Shown here in pieces: positions 49,384-59,535 of a DNA stretch of 64,000 bases. Position numbers and translations under genes: made by a program. The stretch lies in NCBI GenBank assembly GCA_035048485.1, contig CM068583.1, forward strand, positions 62,244,306 through 62,308,305, written 5' to 3'. Each line of letters starts with the position of its first letter. The stretch's first letter is position 1. Source of the stretch: Pteria penguin (lineage: Eukaryota; Mollusca; Bivalvia; Pterioida; Pteriidae). Under the pieces are notes generated by a model. The model was not told where the DNA came from and made no database searches. It saw nothing but the letters and a program-made list of their open reading frames with translations.

Positions 49384-49500
49384 ATATATAGTAGTTTTCA
49401 GCCATAGTAGTCCCCCCGGAAGAATCGCTATATAGTAGTTTACCCCATGACGAAAAAACTGCTATATAGTAGTTTTTCCCTCATAGTAGTTTTTCCCCTC
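49384..49500 (+). repeat. CTATATAGTAGTTTTTCCC cluster, left
   Basis: Four tandem-like occurrences of TATATAGTAGTTTT/TAGTAGTTTTTCCCC. The same words in reverse orientation occur at 52185-52320. Confidence 0.75.
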
Positions 49501-49630
49501 TTACGTAACCGTTTGGAAATTATACACGTTCGTTCCTGTACAATCAGATAACATTTGAAATACAAATCCACCATAGTAATAGCCTGTGCATCAAACCGAT
49601 GGTGTTATGGTTTCTATATACTATTAAGTT

Positions 49631-49670
49631 GGTTTTTTTTGGGGGGGGGGGTTTCGGGGGGGGGGGTTGT
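49631..49670 (+). repeat. Two long G runs
   Basis: Two runs of ten or more G separated by TTTC, after a T run; quadruplex-prone and also assembly-error-prone. Confidence 0.85.
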
Positions 49671-49715
49671 TCTTTTTGGGTTTTTTTTCAATATTTACAA
49701 GTCTGTCTTTTTGTC

Positions 49716-50090
49716 CCCCGCTTTTGCGAAAGCTTTGGGATATTAAATCTAATTCGTCTATCCGTTTGTCTTTCTGTCTGTCCGTCCGTCTGTTACAAAA
49801 ACTTTAACCTTGGTCATAACATTTTAACCGTGAGACATAGGGCCGTCATATTTAGTATGTGTGTCCCTAATTGCCATACCTTTCCGTTGATATCCGAATT
49901 TTTTATCATCTGACCTTGACCATGACCTTTGACCTACTTCAATGTAACTTTTCAACTATAAGACGTAGGGCCTCCCTATTTAGCATGTGTGTTTTTAGAC
50001 ATGCACAACCATGAATATATATCACAGATCACTGCACTCTTACTGATTGAACCCCCAAAGCGGGGGATCACAATTTTCTGAATTTGCTTG
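49716..50090 (+). repeat. Dispersed repeat R1, copy 2
   Basis: Begins GTCCCCCGCTTTTGCGAAAG and ends CAAAGCGGGGGATCACAATT ... GAATTTGCTTG. Inside are TATTTAGTATGTGTGTCCCTAATTGC-type words matching the copy at 5652-6139 (opposite strand). The ends CCCCCGCTTT and AAAGCGGGGG are inverted to each other. Confidence 0.82.
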
Positions 50091-50544
50091 TATATATTTA
50101 TCATAGTATGATATTTTCTGCTATTATTTCATTGTAAAAATTTTCCTTTATTTGTGTACAGATGTCATTAATGACGTCACGTTATGACTCAAAATTTGAT
50201 CTCGGGCAATTTTTCGTAATACATCATAAGTAAATTAGGAACTTTTTAATGAAAATGTTCCAATGATAAATATAAGAAATGAACGTGCAAGAATTCCTGA
50301 GACTGATACATTATATATAGATGTATCACAATATCAATTTCATTTAGAGAGTACGTGATGTATATGAGAATAATAGAAGGAAATCCACCCAGGTGTCCAC
50401 GATTTGCAATCTACGACGAAGCTCATCTAGTCGCAGATGTTGTAAATCATTAACACAAGAATGAGATTTCCTTGTCTGTTATGCATGGAAGGTCTTGTCA
50501 CAAAAAATCTTTATGCCAAGTTTCAAAGCTCTACACACTTTTTA

Positions 50545-51470
50545 TACGCCTGTCTTAAGACGGGGCGTATTGTGTCCAGCGTCCGGCGTCCGGGATAAGC
50601 TTATCCGGGCTATTACTTCTTTCCCTGTGCACGGATTTCAATAATATTTCACAGAATTGTTGCTTAGGATCCAAGGGTGTGTCATAACCTTGACCCAAGG
50701 TCATAGGTCAAAGGTCAATGTCACAACAATCAAAGTAAATAAAACCTTGTTCGGACCATAACTTCTTCCCCTGTGCATGGATTTCAATAATATTTCACTG
50801 AAGTATTACACTTGACCCAAGGTTATAGGTCAAAGGTAAAGGTTACAACATGCTAAGTAAATAAAACCTTGTTTGGGTCATAACTTCTTCCCTTCTGCAT
50901 GGATTTCAATTATATTTCACAGAATTGTTACATAGGACCCAAGGGTGTGTCATCACCTTGACCCAAGGTCATAGATCAAAGTTCAAGGTCACAACATGCA
51001 AAAAAGTAAAACCTTGTCCAGGCCATTACTTCTTGCCTTGTGCATGGATTTCAATAATATTTCACAGAATTGTTACTTTGGACTCAATGGTGTGTCATGA
51101 CCTTGACCCAAGGTCATAGGTCAAAGGCCAAGGTCACAACATGCAAAGTGAATAAAACCTTGTTACTATGATAAGATGCAATGGAGATGCTATGTAACGC
51201 GATAACTCAAGTAAACCTCAGTTGTTTTTCATGAAACTTATACAGAATGCTTAAATAGTGTATGGGAAGCCACATTTTGGTTTTGAGCAAATTCCATTTT
51301 GTTGTTACAGAGTTATGGGACTTGGATCCCTCTTTTTGGATTTCAATATTTCATAAAAATATTACCAAAGAGACCCAAGTTTGGGGGTAATAAAACCATA
51401 CGTTCACATTGATCCCGTCCAAAGTAAGCGACGGGCGTATTAAGCCACGCTAGGCGTTGCTCTTGTTCGT
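50545..51470 (+). repeat. Dispersed repeat R2, copy 2 (full length)
   Basis: Starts TATACGCCTGTCTTAAGACG plus GGGCGTATTG and ends GACGGGCGTATTAAGCCACG plus CTAGGCGTTGCTCTTG. The interior has four or more units of ATTTCACAGAATTGTTACAT, GGGTGTGTCATGACCTTGAC and CCAAGGTCATAGGTCAAAGG. Same family as 7363-8210 and 53247-53430. Confidence 0.8.
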
Positions 51471-51479
51471 ATAAGATAC

Positions 51480-51800
51480 AGTAAAGGTTGTTGAAAAATA
51501 ACTCACACTCTAATGTCAAGGTCACTAGGTCAAAAGTCATGGTATCAAATGAAAGGTCTTATCACAAGGAATCTATATGTGAAGTTCCAAACCTTTTGGT
51601 AAAAAAGAAAGACTCAAAAGTTTAAATTTTGAAAACTAGGTCGGGCTCCAAGGTCAAGGTCACTAGTTCAAAAATCATAGTCCCAAATGAAAGGTCTCAT
51701 CACAAGGAATCTATATGTGGAGTTTCAATGCATTGCACTTTTAGTACAAACGATGTAGTCAATGTTTTTGCCACAGGGTAAGAGTCACAGACAGGCAAAA
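51480..51800 (+). repeat. Two-unit interspersed repeat fragment
   Basis: Two cycles of TCAAGGTCACTAGGTCAAAA, CAAATGAAAGGTCTTATCAC and AAGGAATCTATATGTG about 180 bp apart. Confidence 0.65.
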
Positions 51801-52139
51801 AACTAGATGTCCCCGAATTTCATTCCGGAGGAATAAATACGAACTTGCCGGGTTTTTTTCACTTGTATAAATAAAACTTTATTGGATTAAATAAAGCTAT
51901 CTTGAATGAAATTCTAGTAGATATATCTATATTCTAAATATATATATATATCTGTATTTCGAAAAGAGATTAAAATTGAAGACATTTCTATTTAGGAAAA
52001 TGAGATATCTCTAAATTCAATGGATATATCTCCCTATCAAAATTTGAGATATCTCTATTTTAGATAGAAATTTATTTATTGTTAACAAGGTAACAAGCTG
52101 GATTTACTTATGTGTGAAAAGAAAATCCGGAATTTCACA

Positions 52140-52330
52140 CTGGAGGGAATATTCACTATATAGTAATTTTTCCCGGGGGGGGGGGGGGGGGGATGGCTAT
52201 ATAGCCAAATTTCCCCGAGGGGAAAACTACTAAATAGCCAATTTTCCGGGGGGAAACTGCTACCAGGGTATATAGCCATTTTTCCGAGGGGATGGCTAGG
52301 GGGAAAACTACTATATAACACCCATAATGC
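52140..52330 (-). repeat. CTATATAGTAGTTTTCCCC cluster, right, with 18-nt G run
   Basis: Contains about 18 consecutive G (near 52176-52192) and repeated GGGGAAAACTACTA / CTATATAGCCA words, reversed relative to 49384-49500. Confidence 0.75.
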
Positions 52331-52569
52331 TTTTAATTGTGAATCAAATTGGCATTTAAACAAAGATAGAAGGATCAGTTTCAACAGTTGTGGAAAAGTG
52401 ATTTTATTTTAATTCTTTGCTAAAGGTTTAATTATTTTATCGTATGTATTAAGAAAAATTATCTGATTCATGCCAATAACGAATTTCTGAAAGAGAAGAC
52501 GATACAATATTTGCGGTATCTTACTTTTTCAGTAAATGCAACATTTGACCAGTAGCTGACCATTCTAGA

Positions 52570-53230
52570 TAAGACATGATAAAGATTAAATACCAAGTTC
52601 TCCATAAATCATAAAAGTAGTAGTACATTTCAGATTAAACAACAATTCACAAAATTTAAGACGAATACGTTCATTGATATCTAGTTTACAAAAATCCCAT
52701 ATTTTGCATCCACACAGCAAAATAGGTTTCACTATCTTATCAAACAAATTGTACTGACAACTTATAGATAATTTATGAAAACAACCTTTCTTCAAAACTT
52801 CACACATTGCTTTGAAACTTTTTCTGCCATTTGATTTTAAAGTATTAAAAAAGTTTCCACTTTTAGCAAAAGTCACACCCAAATAAGTGAAATTGTATAC
52901 AGTATAGATATTATTGTCATTTTAAAAGTAAAACTGAAACTGGATTGTCTCCCTTTCGAAAAAAAACCCAGTATTTATGTTTTATTCACATTAACTTTCA
53001 CAATAAACTTTTTAAAAATCAAGCTCCTTTTGTGGATCATCTGCTGATTCCGCAAAGTAAACAGTGTCATCAGCATAAAGTAATCTAAACGTTTTAAAAT
53101 AAATGTCCAAATTTTCAGTACACATTATTAATTGTGGAATATCCTTTTCTAAAATCTGTTTGATTTTTACAAATATGGGCAACTTCATCAGAGAATTTAC
53201 ATAGTCTAGAATTCTTCTTCCGGTTATACA
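52570..53230 (-). pseudogene. CR1/L2-like LINE RT relic with internal deletion
   Basis: Minus strand: KNQTDFRKGYSTINNVY (about 53115-53175, the RT QAGFR-type motif), a stop, then almost at once TFRLLYADDTVYFAESADDP (53030-53095, catalytic YADD). The usual stretch of about 100 residues between these motifs is missing. Further on, after stops, come VTFAKSGNFFNTLK and FDKIVKPILLCGCKIWDF (52586-52882), the C-terminal connection region of such LINEs. 5' and 3' ends are not defined. Confidence 0.82.
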
Positions 53231-53504
53231 CCACTATTAAAACCAGGTTAACAAGAGCAAAGCCTAGCGTGGCATAATACGCCCGTCGCTTAGTTTGACG
53301 GGAAACAGATTTCAAAGTGTGGAGGCTCCCGAACCCAATTATTCAGGACTCAGGATAACGTATGTTTTGGCCCAGGACAACAGCCTTGTAATATTATTAA
53401 AATCCATAAAGGCAGTAAGAAGTTATGACATCTTCTTTTATTATATCAGAGTTCAAGTTTCTTAAAATCAATTATACTCTAATTCGCTCTGCTCAAACGA
53501 ATAT
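53231..53504 (-). repeat. Dispersed repeat R2, truncated copy 3
   Basis: AACAAGAGCAAAGCCTAGCG plus TGGCATAATACGCCCGTCGC (53250-53290) is the R2 terminal sequence; only about 180 bp of the element remain. It abuts the LINE relic. Confidence 0.7.
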
Positions 53505-53560
53505 TAATCATTTTTAATATAAATAAACACAATACATGGAGGAGCGAAGCGCTCAATGAA
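53505..53560 (+). repeat. Direct repeat with GAGCG-AAG-CGCTC hairpin, copy 1
   Basis: TATAAATAAACACAATACAT plus GGAGGAGCGAAGCGCTCAAT, repeated at 54058-54113 with a few changes. Confidence 0.85.
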
Positions 53561-54057
53561 GGACATTTATTCATCACTTTTACACAATCATCATCAATCA
53601 TCATTTCAGACATATCATATCAGCCCATCGTCATCATCCTCAAACAAGTTTCACCATCTCTGCATCGGAAAAAAAAACGTACCACCAGTACGAATTCGGT
53701 CTAAACTGCAAAATAAAGAAGGAGTATTAAATAAAGAAAAGAAATTTTAAACTGTTTTAATATGACCTATTACATATAAAAGTGCAGGTGGATGTGTGTA
53801 GATTAGAAGTTAATCGTGACTGCCCAAATTTGAGCCTTCGAATGGCCTTATATCTACAACCCATCTGTTAAATACCTGTACAATTAACTAGAGCGCAACG
53901 GTTACGCCCAATTAACCAATCGAACACTTTTCAGTATATCGAACACTTTTCAGTGTATCGGCCACTCTTTTACTAAACGAACACTCTTATCAACAAATTG
54001 TAAACATTGTTAATATAACTAAGATAAATTCATTTATATTCTAATAAATATAATAAG

Positions 54058-54113
54058 TCATTTATAATATAGATAAACACAATATTTAGAGGAGCGAAGC
54101 GCTCAATGAATTT
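54058..54113 (+). repeat. Direct repeat with GAGCG-AAG-CGCTC hairpin, copy 2
   Basis: TATAGATAAACACAATATTT plus AGAGGAGCGAAGCGCTCAAT. It lies just beyond the 3' end of the DIRS-like recombinase frame, so it may be part of that element's terminal repeats. Confidence 0.85.
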
Positions 54114-54159
54114 TCGATCAATAAAGAAGAAAATAGTGTGTAAATGAATATAATTAAAT

Positions 54160-56540
54160 TCCTAAACTTTAACTAAAAGATAAAACTTCCTGAATATTTT
54201 CATGAACATATCCATCCTTTGCCTTGCCAGATTTCCACCTACCATACTTTTTAAAAATTCGATCACTCACCCCAGCCGCAACTGCAGCAGTTGCCCCTCC
54301 TGATCACAAACTATGAATGCCAAATTTAGACGTATTCAACTTAATATTTACTAGTCCCATCATTATAAACTCCCTAGCACGAGTATATGAAATCGGCTTA
54401 TTGACTAAAGCCGGCGTGGCCTAGTGGTATCGCGCTGGACTCCTGATCGGAAGGCCGGGGTTCGAGTTCCGCTCTGGCCATGCCGGTGTCCTGTCTTTCG
54501 GATGAGACAGTAAAAACTGAGGCCCCATGTCGTGGTATGCATGGCACGTTAAAGATCCCTCACTGCTTCGGGTGGGTCCGTTGCAAAGGTCAAAATTTGT
54601 ATGCCCCGCATCAGGCAGATGCCATCACCATATACGTGAAATAATCGTGGTGTGAAGTTAAACAAAAATCAATCAATCGGCTTATTGACAAGACTTGGAC
54701 TTTTTTAAATATGTCATTTGTCATAAAATAAATTTGTCAGAGGAGCAATCAGTTTTTGATTCATCAAGGTATCTTTTCAGCATGGAAAATGGACAAGTCA
54801 AATTTTGAGTTTTTGCAATTCTTACATATGTACCAAGTTTCATTTTATTAGTCTTGCTCCTTGAATGAATATGGAGACATGATCACTTTGAAATGAGATG
54901 TCTGTTCTTCTTATATTTGCCAACTCTGAAATCTTAGAAAACCAGCATATCCTAGTAAACACATAGGTACAGTTCTTAAATTAAACAATGAGCTTTCATC
55001 TTTACCGAGAGAATCAACGAAAGAAAAGAGATGTTCGGGTGAAATGAGTTCTTTCTTTGTTATAGGTTGAGCACAATCTCTAGTTGCTCCTTCTTTAACC
55101 TGCTTGAATAAAACTGAATGACAAGGGTTCAAAAATCCAGTTAAATAATGCATCCAAGATATCGCAAAAGATGCATCTTGAATTTTTCAAGAGTGTAGCT
55201 GTCTTAACGCCAGCACGCCATCATCACGGGGACAAAAAAAAAATTAAAATGTGACTCAAAGACATCCATATCATATGACAACTCGTAAGTGTCAAATCAA
55301 TTTGTGAAAACATTAATCTTCAATTTTTTCAAAATCAAAAAGACTTTAATGTTAAGAGGTAGATTCAAGTTCAGCCTTTTTTGTGTTCGACATATATTCT
55401 TCAATATTAAACGTCATTTCTTATGATAAAAGTAGTTTCAACGTTATCAAGATGTAGTCCAGAAAGCACGACGTTGCATTGAATTTTACAAAATTTTCTC
55501 GAGGGAGACCCTGGAACCCCCACTTGCAAGAGAGGGTGATCCATTCCTTCTCAGAGCTGCGCGCGCCTCGTGAGAAGCTTTCTTTGCGTGCACATTGAAT
55601 ATTTCTAGCTACGTCCCTGTTTTTTTTTTTTTTTTGCAAGAAAACCGATATACATTGACACTGTATGATCAGATACTGGAAAAGAATTTATGATTGGATC
55701 AAATGGAATTGAAAGGGTTCCAAATGCTTTACATTCAATTATATATGCAAAACATTTTCCTATCAAAGAAACAGGAGGAACTAACCAGTTATTTTCCCCC
55801 TTCCAATCGACACTGAAACAATCCACATTTTCGGAAACAGGATTCCAGAAAATAGAATTAAATCTAAGTAGTTTTGTATTTACATGACTAATCGATCGAC
55901 CGTAAACGTAGACGTAAAGTTATTAATGAACGCCAAAAAACTCATTCTAGTTCGCCAGTCTTCGAAATCATCTAATCTACTTATATAGTCAGCCATGGTA
56001 TTCTGAGCTCTTGGAATCCACTCAATATCCAAGTTTATATTTTTACTAAAACAGTAAACTAAAATACTGAAAGACATATTTTGAAGTTCCATATTTGTAC
56101 TACCACTTTAACTATACGCACACAGTTTTGACTATCTGTAAACCATTTTAGGGATTTACCACGCATAGTAATATCTTCACCAAATGAAAAGATGGCCTGT
56201 TCTATGCATTCAATTCCTCCCAGGTAGAGCTGTTATAGCGTTCATCGTCAAACTAAAAACATACGAAAACATTTTTCAGTTATTTCTACAGTCTAAGCTC
56301 CGCCTCCTGAATCACTGGCATCAGAAAATAGTACCACGTCTTTTCTAAAACGAGTGTTTAAACGACGTACGTTGTACATATCAAGATGTTTTTCCCAAAC
56401 CTTAACTCTGGAATAAAGAAACGAATAGTATCTTTATGTAGAATTCTGTCCCAAGATACTGTAGATTCAATTATTTTATAAGAACGTCTGGTCACCATGT
56501 GAACAACATTACCCACCACTGGAGATATAGAGATAATTAT
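54160..56540 (-). pseudogene. DIRS-like retroelement, 3' half (RNase H and tyrosine recombinase)
   Basis: Minus strand, 5' to 3': an SSTWEELNA-like RNase H segment (about 56215), DIEWIPRAQNTMADYISRLD plus DFEDW (55950-56040), ENNWLVPPVSLIGKC (55760-55800), then recombinase parts FNLRTVPMCLLGYAGFLRF (54920-54980), PISYTRAREFIMMG (54340-54400), FGIHSL-stop-SGGATAAVAAGV (54250-54320) and KKYGRWKSGKAKDGYV (54190-54240). RNase H ending ADYISR and a recombinase with R/H/Y residues instead of a DDE integrase define DIRS-type elements. Several frameshifts; the catalytic Arg after HSL is TGA; a family A SINE interrupts the recombinase. Dead. Confidence 0.87.
54406..54677 (+). mobile_element. tRNA-derived SINE, family A, inserted in the DIRS recombinase
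   Basis: TAAAGCCGGCGTGGCCTAGT head, B-box GGTTCGAGTTCC, complete body, tail GTGAAGTTAAACAAAAATC(AATC)n. Perfect 12-bp target-site duplication CGGCTTATTGAC at 54394-54405 and 54678-54689. Removing it restores continuity of the host element's sequence. Confidence 0.96.
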
Positions 56541-56591
56541 TTCTCTTAAACATCACTTACGAGATCACGTGAATAAAACTGCATATCGGCG

Positions 56592-56910
56592 AACTTATTG
56601 ATCTGTAGAGCCGCGGAGCATGCAGATGTGAACTTATTGATCTGTAGAGCCGCGGAGCGTGCAGATGTGATCTTATTGATCTGTAGAGCCGCGGAGCGTG
56701 CAGATGTGATCTTATTGATCTGTAGAGCCGCGGAGCGTGCAAATGTGAACTTATTGATCTGTAGAGCCGCGGAGCGTGCAGATGTGAACTTATTGATCTG
56801 TAGAGCCGCGGAGCGTGCAGATGTGATCTTATTGATCTGTAGAGCCGCGGAGCGTGCAGATGTGAACTTATTGATCTGTAGAGCAGCGGAGCGTGCAGAT
56901 GTGATCTGTT
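56592..56910. repeat. 39-bp minisatellite, about 8 copies
   Basis: Unit GAACTTATTGATCTGTAGAG plus CCGCGGAGCGTGCAGATGT. Very uniform, CG-rich compared with its surroundings; lies between the two divergent DIRS halves. Open in several frames because 39 is a multiple of three. Confidence 0.95.
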
Positions 56911-57116
56911 GCGCTCCCGAAACGATCACTTGGAAAGACGTGGTTTGACGCAGGCAAACTTCTCGATATAATCTGTGTAGCGGAGTCACTTTTTATAGTA
57001 CATTTGTACATAGCTGGTACTAGAAAGCTGGTGTTTAATTTGATTTGTGAAATCGATAATCAGAAATTGTACAGTATATTGTACTCGATACCTCTACTAG
57101 CATACTGTCAGCGAAT

Positions 57117-59535
57117 ATGGCAGACGCTGCAGTACAGAGAATGAAAATCGCGTCTGCAAAAGAAATATCTGTTGTGGACCAGAAGGTCAGCAATGATAAA
57201 GGTAAGGGGAAAACGCGCCCCTACCCCTAAAGCAGTCAAACCTACAGATGGCGTGGCCATCCCCGAATCGCCTCGACCGGGACCCTCTCGGGAAGACTCG
57301 AACGCTGTCATTGATGTCATCATCATCACGCACCAAAAATAACGATCAGATGTCAGAAATAATGAAGATGTAGAATGTGATTCAGCAAAATCAAACTAAA
57401 CAAGAAGAAAAAAATTAAAAATATGAATAAGAGAGTGGATGAGGTATATAACGCTAGTTTTGATTATTATGACTGAGTATGAGGAAAGTGCATCCAATTA
57501 TGATGATAACTGTTCATATATTGATGCTTTAGATAGAGATGGGCCAGTTGTGCGAATGCTGACAAATTTGCAGATGCGGGAAAAATATGCAAATAGAAGA
57601 AATTATTGATCAAGACGTTGATGAGCAACTGGCAAAATTAATTAATGATTGGTTCCATGAAGGAATGGAAGAAGAAAGTTACGATGATGTATCTAAGAAA
57701 TTAACCAGACCAAATAATGTAACTGCTTTAAGAGAAGTGAAGACTAATCAGATGGTTTGGGATTTTTTTTAAGTCCAATATCGCGTACTAATGATAAAAA
57801 CTTGCAAAATGTGCAATCAGCATTAATTAAAGTTGTCACTGGGCTTACCAAAATGGCCAATTTCATTGGAAAGAGTGAAAATCAAGAGATATGTGAACTC
57901 TAAACCCAGCCTTAGAATCTCTTGCCATGCTTGGGCACGCAAATCGCATGATATGCATGTTTCGGAGAGAAATAATGAAACCAGACATGAGAGGTGAATA
58001 TTCACATTTATGCAGTCACAATTTGAAATTTACAGACTTTCTTTTTGGGGATGATGGTCCGAAAACAGTTCCGAAAAGTTTTCAAAATTAAGCAATCGTG
58101 TTGGCCTAAGAGACATCCTTAGAGGTAGACCAGCATTCAAAGGCAGAGGACGTGGTAGGTTTCAACGCAGCGACAGAGATGCCACTCAGCAAAACAATTT
58201 TGCATATGGTGCAAAAAACTGGCAAAGAAGGAGCTGGAATCAGACGAAACCCAGCAATTAAGTGAATTTGATGTAAATATACATAAAGACTCATTTGTGG
58301 CAGGTAATCTGAAACACTTTACTAAGAAATGGGAATTTATTACCTCAGATAACAAAATTTTGGATATGATTCAATTCTATATGCTAGAATTTGACATACA
58401 TATATAACCAACACAGCATAATCCACCTTTTCAGCCAGTATTCAATTATAAGGAATATGAAATAGTGGGTAATGAAATTCAAAATCAAATAGAAATGAGG
58501 AGGTCTCAATGAACTTCAATGATGGTTTTTATTCACCAATTGTTATCAGACCTAAGCCGGCGTGGCCTAGTGGTATCGCGTCGGACTCCTGATCGGGAGG
58601 CCGGGGTTCGAGTCCCGCTCTGGTCATGCCGGTGTTCTGTCTTTCGGATGAGACAGTAAAAACCGAGGCCCCGTGTCGTGGTATGCATGGCACGTTAAAG
58701 ATCCCTCACTGCTTGGGGTGGGTCCGTTGCAAAGGTCAAAATTTGTATGCCCCGCATCAGGCAGATGCCGTCACCATATACGTGAAATATTCAGGGTGTG
58801 ACGTAAAACAAAAATCAATCAATCAATCAATCAAGTTATCAGACCTAAAAACTGGAGGGCATAGGGTTATTTTAAACCTAAAAGAACTTAACAAATATAT
58901 CACTTACCATCATTTTAAAATGGATTCTTTTAAAACAGCACTATCTTGTGTAACCAAGGGTTGTTTATTTTCAAATGTAGATTTTAGTAATGCTTATTAT
59001 TCGAAGTCATTGGCTAAACATTACAAAAAAACCACGTAAGGTTTCCTGGGAATGCAAAGTGTTTCAGTATACATGCTTACCGATGGGTTTAGCTAGCTAG
59101 CGCTCCTCGAGTTTTTACAATAATTTTGAAACGTGTTTTTGCAACTTTAAGAAAATTAGGCCATGTGATAATTGGATATATTGATGATTCATTAATCATT
59201 GGAAACTTTATTCAGGAATGTAACTCAGCTGTAAGCTGTTGAATAAGTACAGTCACTAGAGTTTTATGTAAATTTTTAAAAGTCCAGTCTCTACGTAATG
59301 TTATAGACTCTAACAGCATGACTGCTACTCTCACAGAGAGTAGAACACAAGTGTTACATGATGCTTGCTTGAAATTAATGAAAAAACATCAGGCTTCCAT
59401 TAAGGAGGTTACCCAGGTTATTGGATACATTGTTGCATCATTTTCAGGTATTCAGTATGGAAAGTTGCATTATAGAACATTAGAATGTGCAAAAATGAAT
59501 TTTCTCAAGATCAATTCTGTAATACAAGTATGACA
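57117..59535 (+). pseudogene. DIRS-like retroelement, 5' half (gag and RT)
   Basis: Plus strand: gag-like start MADAAVQRMKIASAKEIS (57117), MQIEEIIDQDVDEQLAKLIN (57587), a basic Gly/Arg-rich stretch RGRPAFKGRGRGRFQR (about 58126-58170), ITSDNKILDMIQFYMLEFD (58340-58395), then RT: GGHRVILNLKELNKYITYHH (58855), FSNVDFSNAYYS (58970), LPMGL (59080), and the catalytic box IIGYIDDSLIIGN (59170-59210), then QVIGYIVASFSGIQYGKLHY (59417). HHFKM and YIDDSL with GYIVASF are typical of DIRS-type RT. Many stops and frameshifts; RNase H and recombinase are not present downstream on this strand. A family A SINE sits just before the RT. Confidence 0.85.
58556..58834 (+). mobile_element. tRNA-derived SINE, family A, inserted in the DIRS gag-RT region
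   Basis: GCCGGCGTGGCCTAGTGGTA head, GGTTCGAGTCC B-box, CAGATGCCGTCACCATATAC, tail GTGACGTAAAACAAAAATC(AATC)n. Perfect 14-bp target-site duplication GTTATCAGACCTAA at 58542-58555 and 58835-58848. Confidence 0.97.

Noticed and set aside
54911..55153. Phage or bacterial tyrosine recombinase
   Set aside because: RTVPMCLLGYAGFLRF and the adjacent ADYISR RNase H belong to DIRS-type retroelements.
56598..56989. ORFs of 116-147 codons on both strands
   Set aside because: They come from the 39-bp minisatellite.
58556..58630. tRNA gene at SINE heads (also at 54406, 46086, 17653, 19118, 13827)
   Set aside because: A- and B-box words are present but stems are incomplete in family A, and every copy continues into a shared SINE body with tail and target-site duplication.
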